The notes: generated from the sequence alone by a model not told the origin. Positions 18,648 to 27,237 are shown, numbered from the stretch's first letter. The stretch: DNA of 64,000 nucleotides from Bdellovibrio reynosensis (GCF_022814725.1 NZ_CP093442.1:2480001-2544000); one strand, 5' to 3'. Made by a program: numbers and translations.

Positions 18648-20057
18648 ATGAGTACGCGAATTCCGCCTCAAAATCTCGAGGCAGAACAATCAATTCTGGG
18701 CGGTCTCATGTTAGACCGAGAAGCATTAGACCAAGTTGGCGACGTGCTTATGGCTGATGATTTCTATAAGCCAGCCCATCAAAAGATCTATAACGCTATT
18801 AAAGAATTGCACAGCAAGGGTCAGCCGATTGATATCATCACGGTGACGAACGTCCTTCAGGGCGAAGGCTCCATGGAAATGGTGGGCGGACCTGAATACC
18901 TTGTTGGCTTACTAGATAAAACTATCTCATCAGCAAATATCGGCAGCCACGCTAAGATCGTAAAAGACAAAGCGACTTTACGTCGTTTGATTCAAATCAA
19001 TAGCAGCCTTATTGAAAAAGCTTACGATCAAGATTTCGTCGACGTTGAATCTTTCGTCGATCAGGCTGAATCTGAAATCTTCAAAGTCGGCGAAGCTAAA
19101 ACAGCGACAGGTCTTGTCGGTTCAATGGAAATCGTTAAGGCTTCCATCCAAAAGATCGAAGAGCTTTATAAAAACAAAGCAGAAATCACTGGTATCGGTA
19201 CCGGCTTTAAAAAGCTTGATGAAATGACCGCGGGTCTTCATCCAGGCGAGATGACGATCATTGCCGCTCGTCCGTCCATGGGTAAAACAGCGTTCTCTTT
19301 AAATATTGCTCAGCACGTGGCTTTACGTTTGAAAAAGACTGTTGCTTACTTCTCATTAGAGATGGGTAAAGAGTCGATGATGATGCGTATGTTGTCTGCT
19401 GAATCCAAAGTTAGCATGAGTGAAATTCGTAACGGTCGTATTCAAGATTCAGCTTGGCCTAAGTTGATCAATGCAGCTAGCGCCCTTTCTGAAGCTTCTA
19501 TTTTCATTGATGATACTCCAGGTGTTTCACCTTTTGAGATTCGTTCCCGTGCCCGTCGTTTAAAAGCAGAGCACGGTCTTGATGTGATCATGATCGACTA
19601 CTTGCAGTTGATGAGCATGAAACAGAAATTCAATTCCCGTGAGCAAGAGGTTGCGGAGATTTCAAAATCTCTAAAAGCCATTGCCAAGGAATTACAAATT
19701 CCTATCATCGCACTAGCCCAGCTGAATCGTGGGGTAGAGGGTCGTACGGAAAAGAAACCAATGCTATCTGACCTGCGTGAGTCTGGATCGATCGAACAAG
19801 ATGCCGACGTTATCATGATGCTTTATCGTGATGACTACTACGATAAAGAAAATCCAGATAAACAAGGTCACGCAGAAGTTATCGTTGGTAAGCAGCGTAA
19901 TGGTGCCACAGGCCCTGTTAAACTGCGCTTTGATGCTCAATACAATAGATTCAGAGACGCAGAGCCAGAAGCTCCAACAGCTTTTGCGCCACCTCAAGCA
20001 CCTCCACCAATGCCAGGCGGCAGACCTAAAAACTTTGCACCTGGCGCCCCAGTTTAA
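18648..20057 (+). CDS. dnaB: Replicative DNA helicase DnaB
   Basis: Hexameric 5'-3' helicase that unwinds DNA at the replication fork. Of 469 residues, the N-terminal domain begins with IPPQNLEAEQSILGGLMLD, the linker follows near 150-180, and the RecA-like motor holds Walker A ARPSMGKTAFSLN, Walker B LDVIMIDYLQLM and the DnaB signature ISRSLKaLAKEL-type stretch (ISKSLKAIAKELQIPIIALAQLNR). No intein is visible. The start has AAGAGGGG upstream. It lies behind the Fis-type gene and the tandem hairpin repeat and is followed 14 bases later by a dehydrogenase gene. The C-terminal proline-rich tail (APPQAPPPMPGG) is a local feature. Confidence 0.98.
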   Translation: MSTRIPPQNLEAEQSILGGLMLDREALDQVGDVLMADDFYKPAHQKIYNAIKELHSKGQPIDIITVTNVLQGEGSMEMVGGPEYLVGLLDKTISSANIGSHAKIVKDKATLRRLIQINSSLIEKAYDQDFVDVESFVDQAESEIFKVGEAKTATGLVGSMEIVKASIQKIEELYKNKAEITGIGTGFKKLDEMTAGLHPGEMTIIAARPSMGKTAFSLNIAQHVALRLKKTVAYFSLEMGKESMMMRMLSAESKVSMSEIRNGRIQDSAWPKLINAASALSEASIFIDDTPGVSPFEIRSRARRLKAEHGLDVIMIDYLQLMSMKQKFNSREQEVAEISKSLKAIAKELQIPIIALAQLNRGVEGRTEKKPMLSDLRESGSIEQDADVIMMLYRDDYYDKENPDKQGHAEVIVGKQRNGATGPVKLRFDAQYNRFRDAEPEAPTAFAPPQAPPPMPGGRPKNFAPGAPV

Positions 20058-20071
20058 GATAATGGGCCTCT

Positions 20072-20998
20072 ATGAGGCCCTTGCGATATCTTCTTAAGAA
20101 AAAATCGGAACCGCAAAACTTCAAGCCTGTTGTTTTAGTAACAGGTTGTTCTTCTGGTATCGGCTTAGCTTTAGCTAAACTTCTTCATCAACAAACGGAA
20201 TACCGCGTGGTCGCGACAGCGCGAGAAAAAAGTATCGCTAAGCTGCGCGAACATTTTCTTGATGATGAACGCTTTGTGGTTCGCCCTTTAGATGTCACTA
20301 GTGAAGCAGATCGCACCCGACTTTACAGTGAAATCGGTAAGCTGTGGGGTGGGGTTGATGTGTTAGTGAATAACGCGGGTATTTCATATCGTTCAGTGAT
20401 TGAGCACATGACCGAAGAAGATGAATTCAAACAAATGGCCACCAACTATTTTGGACCGATGGGTTTGATTCGACTTTCACTTCCGCATATGCGCCAAACG
20501 GGCCGTGGAAAGATCATCAATATTTCTTCAGTAAGCGGAATGCTTGCGATGCCAACGATGGCTTCTTATTCTGCTTCTAAATTTGCCTTAGAAGGGGCCA
20601 GTGAAGCCTTGTGGTATGAAATGCGCCCCTTTGGCGTAACTATTTCTTTAGTACAACCAGGATTCATTCATAGCACTTCATTTATGAACGTATACCACAC
20701 CGATGGTTCTGATCCGACACGCAATTGGAAGGGACCTTATTCCGATTTTTATCAGAACATGACCCCGTTTGTAGCAAAGATGATGAATATGTCTTTAACG
20801 ACCCCCGAAAAAGTCGCTAAACAAATTCTTAAAATCATGAAAACCAACAATCCACCGCTATGGGTTCCAGCGACTTTTGATGCAAAGTTATTCTATTATG
20901 TGCGCAGGGCTTTACCCCGCCGAATTTTGCTACCTATCTTGTATTGGTTTTTACCAAACGCCCGAAAGTGGTCGAAAGAACATTCCCATCGCCGTTAA
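20072..20998 (+). CDS. Short-chain dehydrogenase/reductase family oxidoreductase
   Basis: A 308-residue classical SDR: nucleotide-binding TGCSSGIGLALAK near the N-terminus, structural NNAGIS, and the catalytic Ser/Tyr/Lys set in ISSVSGMLAMPTMASYSASK, followed by a C-terminal PxxxxS region (VQPGFIHSTSF). The substrate is not evident; such proteins often reduce carbonyls in lipid or sugar metabolism. A basic N-terminal extension (MRPLRYLLKKKSEPQNFK) and the tail (LPRRILLPILYWFLP) suggest peripheral membrane association. It begins 14 bases after dnaB, so it may be co-transcribed with it. Confidence 0.85.
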   Translation: MRPLRYLLKKKSEPQNFKPVVLVTGCSSGIGLALAKLLHQQTEYRVVATAREKSIAKLREHFLDDERFVVRPLDVTSEADRTRLYSEIGKLWGGVDVLVNNAGISYRSVIEHMTEEDEFKQMATNYFGPMGLIRLSLPHMRQTGRGKIINISSVSGMLAMPTMASYSASKFALEGASEALWYEMRPFGVTISLVQPGFIHSTSFMNVYHTDGSDPTRNWKGPYSDFYQNMTPFVAKMMNMSLTTPEKVAKQILKIMKTNNPPLWVPATFDAKLFYYVRRALPRRILLPILYWFLPNARKWSKEHSHRR

Positions 20999-21162
20999 CA
21001 GCACTATTGGCTCGACCAAGGCCCGAATTGCGCCTTAGCTGTTGAGTTCCTATTAACCTCTTGATGGACTAGTAACGTCCAAATAATGAGGCTTCTGAAC
21101 GGATTCGGAAGACTTATTCTTCGTTTCAAGCGAAGGGACCCATTTGCACGGAGGCAATGAGG

Positions 21163-21357
21163 ATGGAAAAACCTCTTATCAAGACAGTGGTTGAAGCAAC
21201 AGGTTTACCTGAAGACCCAGTTCAAAGAGAACTGAATCAACTTATCGCTCAACACGGGAAAAATCCTGACGATCTTACGATTGAAGATTTACGCGAAATT
21301 GTCGCTGATTACTTGCATTCAGTGATGCTTGAGTGCTGCGAAGAATACAGCGCCTAA
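21163..21357 (+). CDS. Small conserved-looking protein of unknown function
   Basis: A 64-residue acidic protein: MEKPLIKTVVEATGLPEDPVQREL, then a helical stretch LTIEDLREIVADYLHSVMLECC with two adjacent cysteines near the C-terminus. The ATG at 21163 lies eight bases behind GGAGG, whereas the ATG two codons earlier lies only two bases from it, so the later one was chosen. A strong ribosome site and a following terminator support a real gene. No family was recognised. It stands between the dehydrogenase and the convergent trypsin gene. The 160-base leader upstream shows short inverted repeats but no riboswitch I can name. Confidence 0.65.
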   Translation: MEKPLIKTVVEATGLPEDPVQRELNQLIAQHGKNPDDLTIEDLREIVADYLHSVMLECCEEYSA

Positions 21358-21370
21358 TTTTCAGTTTTTT

Positions 21371-21407
21371 AAAATAAGAAAGGGTCCTTGCGGACCCCTT
21401 CTTATTT
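21371..21407. terminator. Bidirectional intrinsic terminator
   Basis: Long hairpin with arms AAATAAGAAaGGGTCC and GGACCCcTTCTTATTT around a TTGC loop. T-rich flanks exist on both strands (TTCTTATTT to the right, T/A-rich to the left), so it can end the small gene on the plus strand and the trypsin gene on the minus strand. Confidence 0.88.
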
Positions 21408-21431
21408 CCCCTCTAGAACACATGCCTTCAA

Positions 21432-22289
21432 TTATTTTGAAAGCTTAGCTAAACCCTCTTTAATGAAAGCGGCCTGTGCTGCCACCTCAGTGTAAACACT
21501 GTAAGTCTGGCAGTTATCAGGATCACCTTCTTTGTAGATTCCACGGCTGGTTACGCCCCAAACGTACTCAACGTTATCTACTTTTAAAAAGGCAGGCCCA
21601 CCAGAGTCTCCGTGGCAAGCCCCTTTGCCTTTAGTTTGATCCAAAACGATTTCTGTATTTCCCATTCTGTCGTAAATTTGCACATTGGCTTTACGAAGAT
21701 TGTAGTCGTTTTCTACGTTCACACCGTCAGTTTTGATGTAACCGTATCCTGCCAATGTCACTGTCGCGTCTTTTTTCAAAAGGGATGAATCAGTAAGAAG
21801 TTTAGCAACGCCATAGCCTTTTGGCAGTTCGCCAGTGAACTTAACTAAAGCGATGTCATTTAAATCTTCCTGTGCTTCGACGTCTGTTCCATAATCCTGG
21901 TGCATCACTACATCGACGATTTCTAAAACATCTTTCTGAGTCGCTTTGTTCAAATCCAAATGGAAAATCACTAGCATTCCGCCTCTTTTGTCATCTTCGG
22001 CAATATAGGGAATGCAGTGAGCGGCAGTTAAAATAACATTTTTTGCGATGAGCGTGCCTGTGCAAAACGACTGAGATTGTTCGCCTTGAGCATCTTCTCT
22101 GAATGACATCAAAGCTACTGTGGATTTAACGATTTGATCGTCAGCTTTTACTTTTTCGCCACCAATAATAGAGGCTGTAGAAGTAGAAGTGCCAAATTCA
22201 GACTTAGGAGTGCTTTTAGGAGAACAAGCAACCATTGAGCTTAGAACAACAGTCGCTAAAAGTACTTTCGTTGAAAGTTTAGAAATCAT
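21432..22289 (-). CDS. Secreted trypsin-like serine protease (lipoprotein)
   Basis: A 285-residue S1-family protease. The signal peptide MISKLSTKVLLATVVLSSM ends in the lipobox MVAC, so it is probably anchored by lipid at the outer membrane. It shows an activation-site-like SIIGGEKVKADDQ, the catalytic triad His in LTAAHC, Asp in LNDIALVKF and Ser in GDSGGPAFL, and cysteines at the usual S1 spacing. The ATG at 22289 has AGGAGGGAAT immediately upstream; a longer frame to 22340 lacks a signal peptide start. Such proteases are common in Bdellovibrio and are thought to act on prey proteins; that role here is inferred. Confidence 0.93.
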   Translation of the reverse strand: MISKLSTKVLLATVVLSSMVACSPKSTPKSEFGTSTSTASIIGGEKVKADDQIVKSTVALMSFREDAQGEQSQSFCTGTLIAKNVILTAAHCIPYIAEDDKRGGMLVIFHLDLNKATQKDVLEIVDVVMHQDYGTDVEAQEDLNDIALVKFTGELPKGYGVAKLLTDSSLLKKDATVTLAGYGYIKTDGVNVENDYNLRKANVQIYDRMGNTEIVLDQTKGKGACHGDSGGPAFLKVDNVEYVWGVTSRGIYKEGDPDNCQTYSVYTEVAAQAAFIKEGLAKLSK

Positions 22290-22392
22290 ATTCCCTCCTA
22301 AGGTGAGCGCCGTTAAACACCCATTTTGGAACCAGGGCAATACAATTTTTCAAATGTAATTCATAAGAAAATCTTATGGCGGGCTTGCGCCC

Positions 22393-22431
22393 GGCAGAGC
22401 CGAAGCGCCTGCGCGCGTAGGCTGAAGCAGC
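22393..22431 (+). repeat. Dispersed intergenic repeat, copy 1 (family B)
   Basis: A 39-base GC-rich element that recurs at 60999-61036 with a few substitutions and one deleted base. The last 19 bases, GCGCGTAGGCTGAAGCAGC, are identical in both copies. It lies between the trypsin and rplI genes, outside any reading frame, and is preceded by the small palindrome GGGCTTGCGCCC-like stretch at 22381. Confidence 0.8.
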
Positions 22432-22442
22432 TTCAATAGGAA

Positions 22443-22470
22443 ATAAAAAAGGGAACCCGAAGGTTCCCTT
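22443..22470 (-). terminator. Intrinsic terminator of the rpsF-rplI block
   Basis: Perfect stem GGGAACC/GGTTCCC with loop CGAA (22451-22468). On the minus strand it is followed by a run of T residues (A-rich 22441-22450 on the plus strand). It lies about 30 bases beyond the rplI stop. Confidence 0.9.
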
Positions 22471-22499
22471 TACGTAACTAATTAATTCAAAAGAACTAA

Positions 22500-22943
22500 C
22501 TAAGCGCGCTCTACAGAGATTTGGATTTTAGCTTCCATACCTTCTGAGTAACGAACTACAGCCTTGTGTTGACCCAATACTTTGATTGGCTCTTCAAGGT
22601 GGATGTCACGACGGTCTACTGAGTGACCCATTTTTTGCAATTCTTTAGAGATATCTGTTGTTGTAACAGTACCGAAAAGTTTGTCAGTTTCACCAGCAGC
22701 CAATTTGAAAGTAACAGTTGTACCGTTAACTTTGTTCAATAGCTCTTGGCGCTCTGCCATTGCTTTTTTCTTTTTAGTTTCAGCAACGCGTTTCAAGTGT
22801 TCGTATTCTTTTACGCGTTTTTCAGTTGCTTCAGCAGCAAGTTTGCGTGGGAACAAGAAGTTTCTTGCGAAACCTTCAGAAACGTTCACAAGCTCACCAA
22901 CACGACCTACATCTTTAACGTCTTTTTGAAGAATAACTTTCAT
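22500..22943 (-). CDS. rplI: 50S ribosomal protein bL9
   Basis: A 147-residue bL9: N-terminal domain MKVILQKDVKDVGRVGELVNVSEGFARNFLFPRKLA, with the family signature GxxGExxxVxxGYxRNxLxPxxxA, a long charged connecting helix (EKRVKEYEHLKRVAETKKKKA) and a C-terminal domain (LFGTVTTTDISKEL; RRDIHLEEPIKVLGQH). The ATG at 22943 has GGAG upstream and is the canonical start; the frame extends upstream but without family homology. It is last in the rpsF-DUF2232-rplI unit and followed by a terminator. Confidence 0.98.
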   Translation of the reverse strand: MKVILQKDVKDVGRVGELVNVSEGFARNFLFPRKLAAEATEKRVKEYEHLKRVAETKKKKAMAERQELLNKVNGTTVTFKLAAGETDKLFGTVTTTDISKELQKMGHSVDRRDIHLEEPIKVLGQHKAVVRYSEGMEAKIQISVERA

Positions 22944-22994
22944 GTGATCTCCATTTACTACTTCGTCGCCGAAGTGCAATTTAAGTAAAGTTAC

Positions 22995-23882
22995 TTAGTT
23001 ATTTTCAGCAGTCTTGATTTTTTTAATCCGACTTCTGAAATCAACCCAGTAATCGATCAGGCCAATAACGCTCAGTAAGAGCAATAATTGTCCGACCAAG
23101 ATTATGTACGTCAGAATTCTTGTAAAGGCACCAGCCTTCATAGAATCCAGAAATACCTCCAACACCGCCAGCCCTTGAAAAAAATAAAGAACGATAATTA
23201 CGTTCACAATATTTACAGCCAGGATGGCAATGGCCTTACCGCCAAAACTCACCATTGTTAGAAGGAAGGCAGTCATCGCAATCCAGATCACGTAATCAGG
23301 AACACGATATTCTAACAACTTGAGCTGAGAGGCAATTTTCTCACGGGGCAAATTGAGCCATGAAAAAACGCGTTTCTCAAAAATTAATCCCAAACCTAAC
23401 GCCAAAATTAAAATGATGACGATAGCTGAAGGGATTTGCTGAACCAAAATTTCTGGATCTAATTTTACCGTCGGGTTCATAGCTTGAACTTTGCCGGCAA
23501 ACTGTTCCGCTAACCTTTGAATTTCAGCCTGCGTATTAATTCCGTTTGTTCTAAATGCCCCAAGAAGACCAAGGCCTGTGGCCGCTGCCCCTGCAGAAAT
23601 ACTTAGAAGTCCCGAAATCCACCACCCAATACCTTTTTGCTCTAATTCCATGTAGGCCCCTAAAGTCATCCAAACAGAGCCAAGAAAAAGTGCGAGAGGT
23701 TGTGCGTTCAGGAACCACGCAGTTCCTGTTGCTAACAGTCCCAAAATCCAAAAGGCGAGGGGACCATAAGCTTTGCGTAGGACACGAAGAAGAGGAGCTC
23801 CCATAACCACAGTGAGCATCGACAACAAAATCGAGAGAGATGAGATTGTGATGAACTTCTGTGTGGTAGCAGTCTTCTTCAT
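22995..23882 (-). CDS. DUF2232 (YybS-like) multi-pass membrane protein
   Basis: A 295-residue integral membrane protein with about eight hydrophobic segments. The C-terminal half (YRVPDYVIWIAMTAFLL; NIVNVIIVLYFFQGLAVLEVFLD; LIDYWVDFRSRIKK) fits the DUF2232/YybS family, which commonly sits beside rpsF, rpsR and rplI. Its function is unknown; some relatives look like energy-coupling-factor S components, but nothing here proves transport. It lies 21 bases after rpsF and 51 before rplI on the same strand. Confidence 0.85.
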   Translation of the reverse strand: MKKTATTQKFITISSLSILLSMLTVVMGAPLLRVLRKAYGPLAFWILGLLATGTAWFLNAQPLALFLGSVWMTLGAYMELEQKGIGWWISGLLSISAGAAATGLGLLGAFRTNGINTQAEIQRLAEQFAGKVQAMNPTVKLDPEILVQQIPSAIVIILILALGLGLIFEKRVFSWLNLPREKIASQLKLLEYRVPDYVIWIAMTAFLLTMVSFGGKAIAILAVNIVNVIIVLYFFQGLAVLEVFLDSMKAGAFTRILTYIILVGQLLLLLSVIGLIDYWVDFRSRIKKIKTAENN

Positions 23883-23903
23883 GGCTTACGCCTTTATTTT
23901 TAA

Positions 23904-24362
23904 TTATTCGCCTTTATCGAAACGCTCAGAACGCTCTGCTTTCGCAGCTGCAAAAGCGGCTTTACGAGCAGCCATTTTTGCTTCACGTTCTTTTTCACGA
24001 GCTGCAGACTCAGAAAGACCTTTTTTGAAGCTTTCCAAGTATTTTGCCAAAGGCACGCGCTCATCAAGACGAGTGTGCATGAAGCGAAGAACTTTATCGT
24101 TGATACGCATAGTTCTTTCAAGCTCTGCAATCGCTTGTGTGTCTGCTTCGAATGTAGCATGGAAGTAGACAGCTTTTTTCAACTTGCCAATTGGAGTAGC
24201 CAAGTTTCTTTTGCCCCAAGTCTCTAGTGAATTCACAGAGCCCTTGTAGTTTTCAATTGTCGCTTTATTTTTTTTGAAAAGCTCTTTTTGATCTTCAAGA
24301 GTTGCATCTGGGTGCATAAGAACGACAACTTCGTATGGTTTTGTCGCAGTAGTAGTAGCCAT
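23904..24362 (-). CDS. rpsF: 30S ribosomal protein bS6
   Basis: A 152-residue bS6: MATTTATKPYEVVVLMHPDATLE, then GSVNSLETWGKRNLATPIGKLKKAVYF and FMHTRLDERVPL. The C-terminal tail is extended and Ala/Lys/Glu-rich (AREKEREAKMAARKAAFAAAKAERSERF), longer than in E. coli bS6 without its glutamates. The ATG at 24362 with AAAGGA seven bases upstream was chosen over an upstream in-frame start lacking a site. rpsR, usually the next gene, is absent here: the DUF2232 gene follows directly. Confidence 0.97.
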   Translation of the reverse strand: MATTTATKPYEVVVLMHPDATLEDQKELFKKNKATIENYKGSVNSLETWGKRNLATPIGKLKKAVYFHATFEADTQAIAELERTMRINDKVLRFMHTRLDERVPLAKYLESFKKGLSESAAREKEREAKMAARKAAFAAAKAERSERFDKGE

Positions 24363-24511
24363 GTAACGATCCTTTCGGTTTATAGCCCCCACCTCTTTGA
24401 GCGGGAGCAAGGATGACTTTTTAAAAATGTTTTAAGGGTTTAGCACGGCTTAAGCCTAAGCACAAGGATTAGGCATTTGAATCCTCAACATTCCAGCCCT
24501 AGAATGTCTAA

Positions 24512-25201
24512 ATGGTTACATTTATTGAGATTGTGGAGGGCGCCAACGAAGGCTCCCGTTTTAAAGTTGAAGAGGGTTTGACCATCGGTCGATCGCGAGC
24601 CGATATCGTGATTAAGGACCCCAAAGCCTCTAGCACCCACGCTCAATTTGCCATCGACGGGAAGGGTCAGTTCGTTTTAATGGACATGGACTCTTCTAAC
24701 GGAATCCACATTGCCGGTCGCCGTGTGAAAAAAGTGGCCTTATTATCAGGGGTTATCTTTGAGATCGGTCGCACTCAGTTTAGAGTTGTTACGGTTGAAG
24801 AAGAGCTTGCTCTTGATTTCAGTCGCCTTATAACGTGGCGCAACATTCTAAAGGACCGTCTTAGCGAGCTTCAACCAATGGGACTTATTGAACAGGCGCA
24901 ACTTGAAAGATTCAGCCCCGCTTTAAAATTGACCTTCATTCAAGGTATTCAAACCGATGAAGAAATTATTTTAGGGTATGGACCGCGCATGGCAGGGTCG
25001 GACTCTTTGGATATCGAACTTTTGGATGAAGAAGCACCTAAAGAGGCCTTTGAACTAATCCCTGGCCCCGGCATGGTCGAAATTAAAATTAAGTCTGCAG
25101 GTCGGGTTTTACTTAACAATAAATCCGTCAGTGCCGAAATGTTAAAAGATGGGGACTTGATCTCTTTAGGCAGCACCCTTATTAAGGTAGCGTACTTGTA
25201 G
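24512..25201 (+). CDS. Double FHA-domain protein
   Basis: A 229-residue cytoplasmic protein. The N-terminal half is a forkhead-associated domain: EGLTIGRSRADIVIKDPKASSTHAQF, then MDMDSSNGIHIAGRRV, with the Arg, Ser-x-x-His and Ser-Asn residues that bind phosphothreonine. The C-terminal half looks like a second, degenerate FHA domain (EIILGYGPRMAGSDSLDIELLDEEAP, then GRVLLNNKSVSAEMLKDGDLISLGS) lacking the clear S-x-x-H pair. It probably scaffolds Ser/Thr-kinase signalling. It is followed by an alpha/beta hydrolase and a DUF3095 gene with almost no gaps, so these three likely form one operon. It diverges from rpsF. Confidence 0.85.
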   Translation: MVTFIEIVEGANEGSRFKVEEGLTIGRSRADIVIKDPKASSTHAQFAIDGKGQFVLMDMDSSNGIHIAGRRVKKVALLSGVIFEIGRTQFRVVTVEEELALDFSRLITWRNILKDRLSELQPMGLIEQAQLERFSPALKLTFIQGIQTDEEIILGYGPRMAGSDSLDIELLDEEAPKEAFELIPGPGMVEIKIKSAGRVLLNNKSVSAEMLKDGDLISLGSTLIKVAYL

Positions 25202-25209
25202 AGGACGTG

Positions 25210-26097
25210 ATGGAAACAACACCGAAACAAACGGGCAGCTTTGAAAGTTTTGACGGAACTTCGATTTATTATGAAGTTCGCGGCGAAGGCGAGCCTTTGA
25301 TTTTGGTGTACGGTATTGCGTGTTTGATGAACCATTGGCATCACCAAACCGAAACTTTCTGTAAACGCTATAAGGTCATCACCTTTGATCTGCGTGGCCA
25401 TCAAAAAAGCAATCCCGTTGTCGATATGAATCAGCTTTCTATGGAAGCTCTTTCTAAAGACATTCAAGCATTGATGAGTCATTTAAACATCGAAAAGGCC
25501 CATTTTGCGGGGCACAGTTTTGGTGTGCCTATAATTTTAAAATTATACGATGACCGTCCAGAGCTTTTTCATTCCATGGTTTTGATTAACGGCTTTGCTA
25601 AAAATCCAATTAAGGGAATGTTTGGATTAGATGTTATCGAGCCGTTTTTTTATTTCGTAAAAACCCAATACGAAAAACAACCGCAGGTGTGGAATACTAT
25701 GTGGAAAATGGCTGTTGATAATCCCATGTCGATTTATCTAGCGGCACTAGCTGGTGGTTTTAATCTTAAAGTCACACACATTAAAGACATTGAAGTCTAC
25801 ATGCGGGGCGTGGCTCGGCTAAATCTAGAAGTTTTTTTGAATCTGTTTGAAGTGTTAATGGAATACGATGGGGAAAACGTTTTAGAAAAGATCAATGTTC
25901 CGGTTTTAATCTTGTCGGGTGAAAAAGACATGGTTACGCCCATTCGCTTTCAGTATCACTTTAAAGAAAAAATTAAAAATTCAGAATTCGTACTTGTTCC
26001 TTACGGATCGCACTGCACTCAATTAGACTTTCCTGATTATACGAACTTAAAAATGGAAAACTTCTTTGAGAGAGTCAGACGCAGTGACAAGCTATAA
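25210..26097 (+). CDS. Alpha/beta-fold hydrolase
   Basis: A 295-residue hydrolase beginning with a strand-rich DGTSIYYEVRGEGEPLILVYG. The nucleophile elbow GHSFG lies near residue 97, the oxyanion-side VYGIACLMNHWHHQ resembles HGxxxxxxxW, the acid is in LSGEKDMVTP, and the catalytic histidine is in YGSHCTQLDF. This is the usual triad of esterases/thioesterases/dehalogenase relatives; the substrate is unknown. The ATG at 25210 lies five bases behind AGAGG; a GTG just before it is too close. Its 3' end overlaps the next gene by 14 to 32 bases, depending on that gene's start, so translation is coupled. Confidence 0.85.
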   Translation: METTPKQTGSFESFDGTSIYYEVRGEGEPLILVYGIACLMNHWHHQTETFCKRYKVITFDLRGHQKSNPVVDMNQLSMEALSKDIQALMSHLNIEKAHFAGHSFGVPIILKLYDDRPELFHSMVLINGFAKNPIKGMFGLDVIEPFFYFVKTQYEKQPQVWNTMWKMAVDNPMSIYLAALAGGFNLKVTHIKDIEVYMRGVARLNLEVFLNLFEVLMEYDGENVLEKINVPVLILSGEKDMVTPIRFQYHFKEKIKNSEFVLVPYGSHCTQLDFPDYTNLKMENFFERVRRSDKL

Positions 26098-27232
26098 AGA
26101 CTTTCTAAACTCCATTCCCGTTTTCGACGATTTTCTGCAAGTTTCTAATGATCAATATTTTAAGTTAGTCCCAGAAAACTGGGGCTTGATTCTTACTGAC
26201 GTTAAAGGTTCTACAAAAGCCGTGCAAGCGGGCAAACACCGTGAAGTGAATATGATTGGTGCTGCTTGCATCACAGCGATTTTAAATGAACTGAATGATC
26301 GCGATCTTCCATTTGTCTTTGGTGGAGACGGCGCAAGTCTTTTAGTCCCACCACTTAGTAAAGACCTAGCACAAAAAACAATGGCTGAAGTTCAAAATTG
26401 GTCCATGAAGGAATTTGGCTTAGAATTGCGTAGTGCTTACTTTGATCTTTCTGAGGTTTACAAAGAAGGCCACCAGTTGTTGCTTGGTAAACATCGCTTA
26501 TCCCCGGGCAATCATACTTATCAATTTCGCGGCGGAGCTTTAAAGCGCGCCGAAGATAAAATGAAACAAGAGGATCGTAGCGTACGCGATGATAAAGCAG
26601 GAAGTAGTCCCAATCTTGAAGGACTGACTTGTCGTTGGGAGCCTTTAACCGCAAAAAAGGATTTGATCTTGACGGTGTTAGTAAGCGCCAACGGCAATGA
26701 AGCCAGTGCTTTTGAGATTTATAAAAATCTTTTAAAATCTTTGCGCAATATCATCGGCGGCGATTTTAAATATGCCTGCCCCGTGCAACGCCATAATTTA
26801 AAAATAAAGTGGCCGCCAGAAACATTGTTAATAGAAGCAAAAAGCCGCAAAGGAAACTTTCTAAAAAGTTTTTTTCTTTCTTCGTGGGAATCGTTTGTTG
26901 CTTATCTATTTTTTCGTTTTAACTTAAAAGCCGGTCTATTCAATCCAGAGCGCTACAAGGAAGAATTAATTTCTAATTCAGATTTCCAAAAATATGACGA
27001 CTTATTGCGCATGGTTTTAGATTGTTCAAGTGAACAAGTATTAGAAATTGAAAAAGTGCTAACAGAGTTTGAAGAAAAGGGCGAGCTTGTGTTTGGTACT
27101 CACAAATCCAATCAAGCTTTAATGACTTGTCTTGTTTTTTCTGCGACTCAAAACCAGCATTTGCACTTTATTGATGGCGCCCAAGGCGGCTATACCTTAG
27201 CCGCCGTCGAATTAAAAAAGAAACGCGCTTAA
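26084..27232 (+). CDS. DUF3095 protein (class III cyclase-like)
   Basis: A protein of about 382 residues. The N-terminal half has LILTDVKGSTKAVQAGKHREVNMIGA and PFVFGGDGASLLVPP, the hallmarks of DUF3095, a family related to class III nucleotidyl cyclases: the DVKGST aspartate and the GGDGA aspartate correspond to the two metal-binding positions. I infer a nucleotide-binding or cyclase-like fold, but the activity is unproven. Later segments (HTYQFRGGALKRAEDKM; LEGLTCRWEPL; DGAQGGYTLAAVELKKK) match the same family. Starts are uncertain: the TTG at 26066 or the GTG at 26084, the latter behind GAGAGAG, is preferred. Overlap with the hydrolase indicates coupling. It converges on the subtilase genes with a gap of five bases. 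Confidence 0.8.
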   Translation: MTSYKDFLNSIPVFDDFLQVSNDQYFKLVPENWGLILTDVKGSTKAVQAGKHREVNMIGAACITAILNELNDRDLPFVFGGDGASLLVPPLSKDLAQKTMAEVQNWSMKEFGLELRSAYFDLSEVYKEGHQLLLGKHRLSPGNHTYQFRGGALKRAEDKMKQEDRSVRDDKAGSSPNLEGLTCRWEPLTAKKDLILTVLVSANGNEASAFEIYKNLLKSLRNIIGGDFKYACPVQRHNLKIKWPPETLLIEAKSRKGNFLKSFFLSSWESFVAYLFFRFNLKAGLFNPERYKEELISNSDFQKYDDLLRMVLDCSSEQVLEIEKVLTEFEEKGELVFGTHKSNQALMTCLVFSATQNQHLHFIDGAQGGYTLAAVELKKKRA

Positions 27233-27237
27233 ATTTT

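Noticed and set aside
21000-21162. Possible structured RNA in the leader of the 64-residue gene
   Set aside because: Short inverted repeats (CTTCG/CGAAG, GGAC/GTCC) are seen but none combine into a recognisable aptamer.
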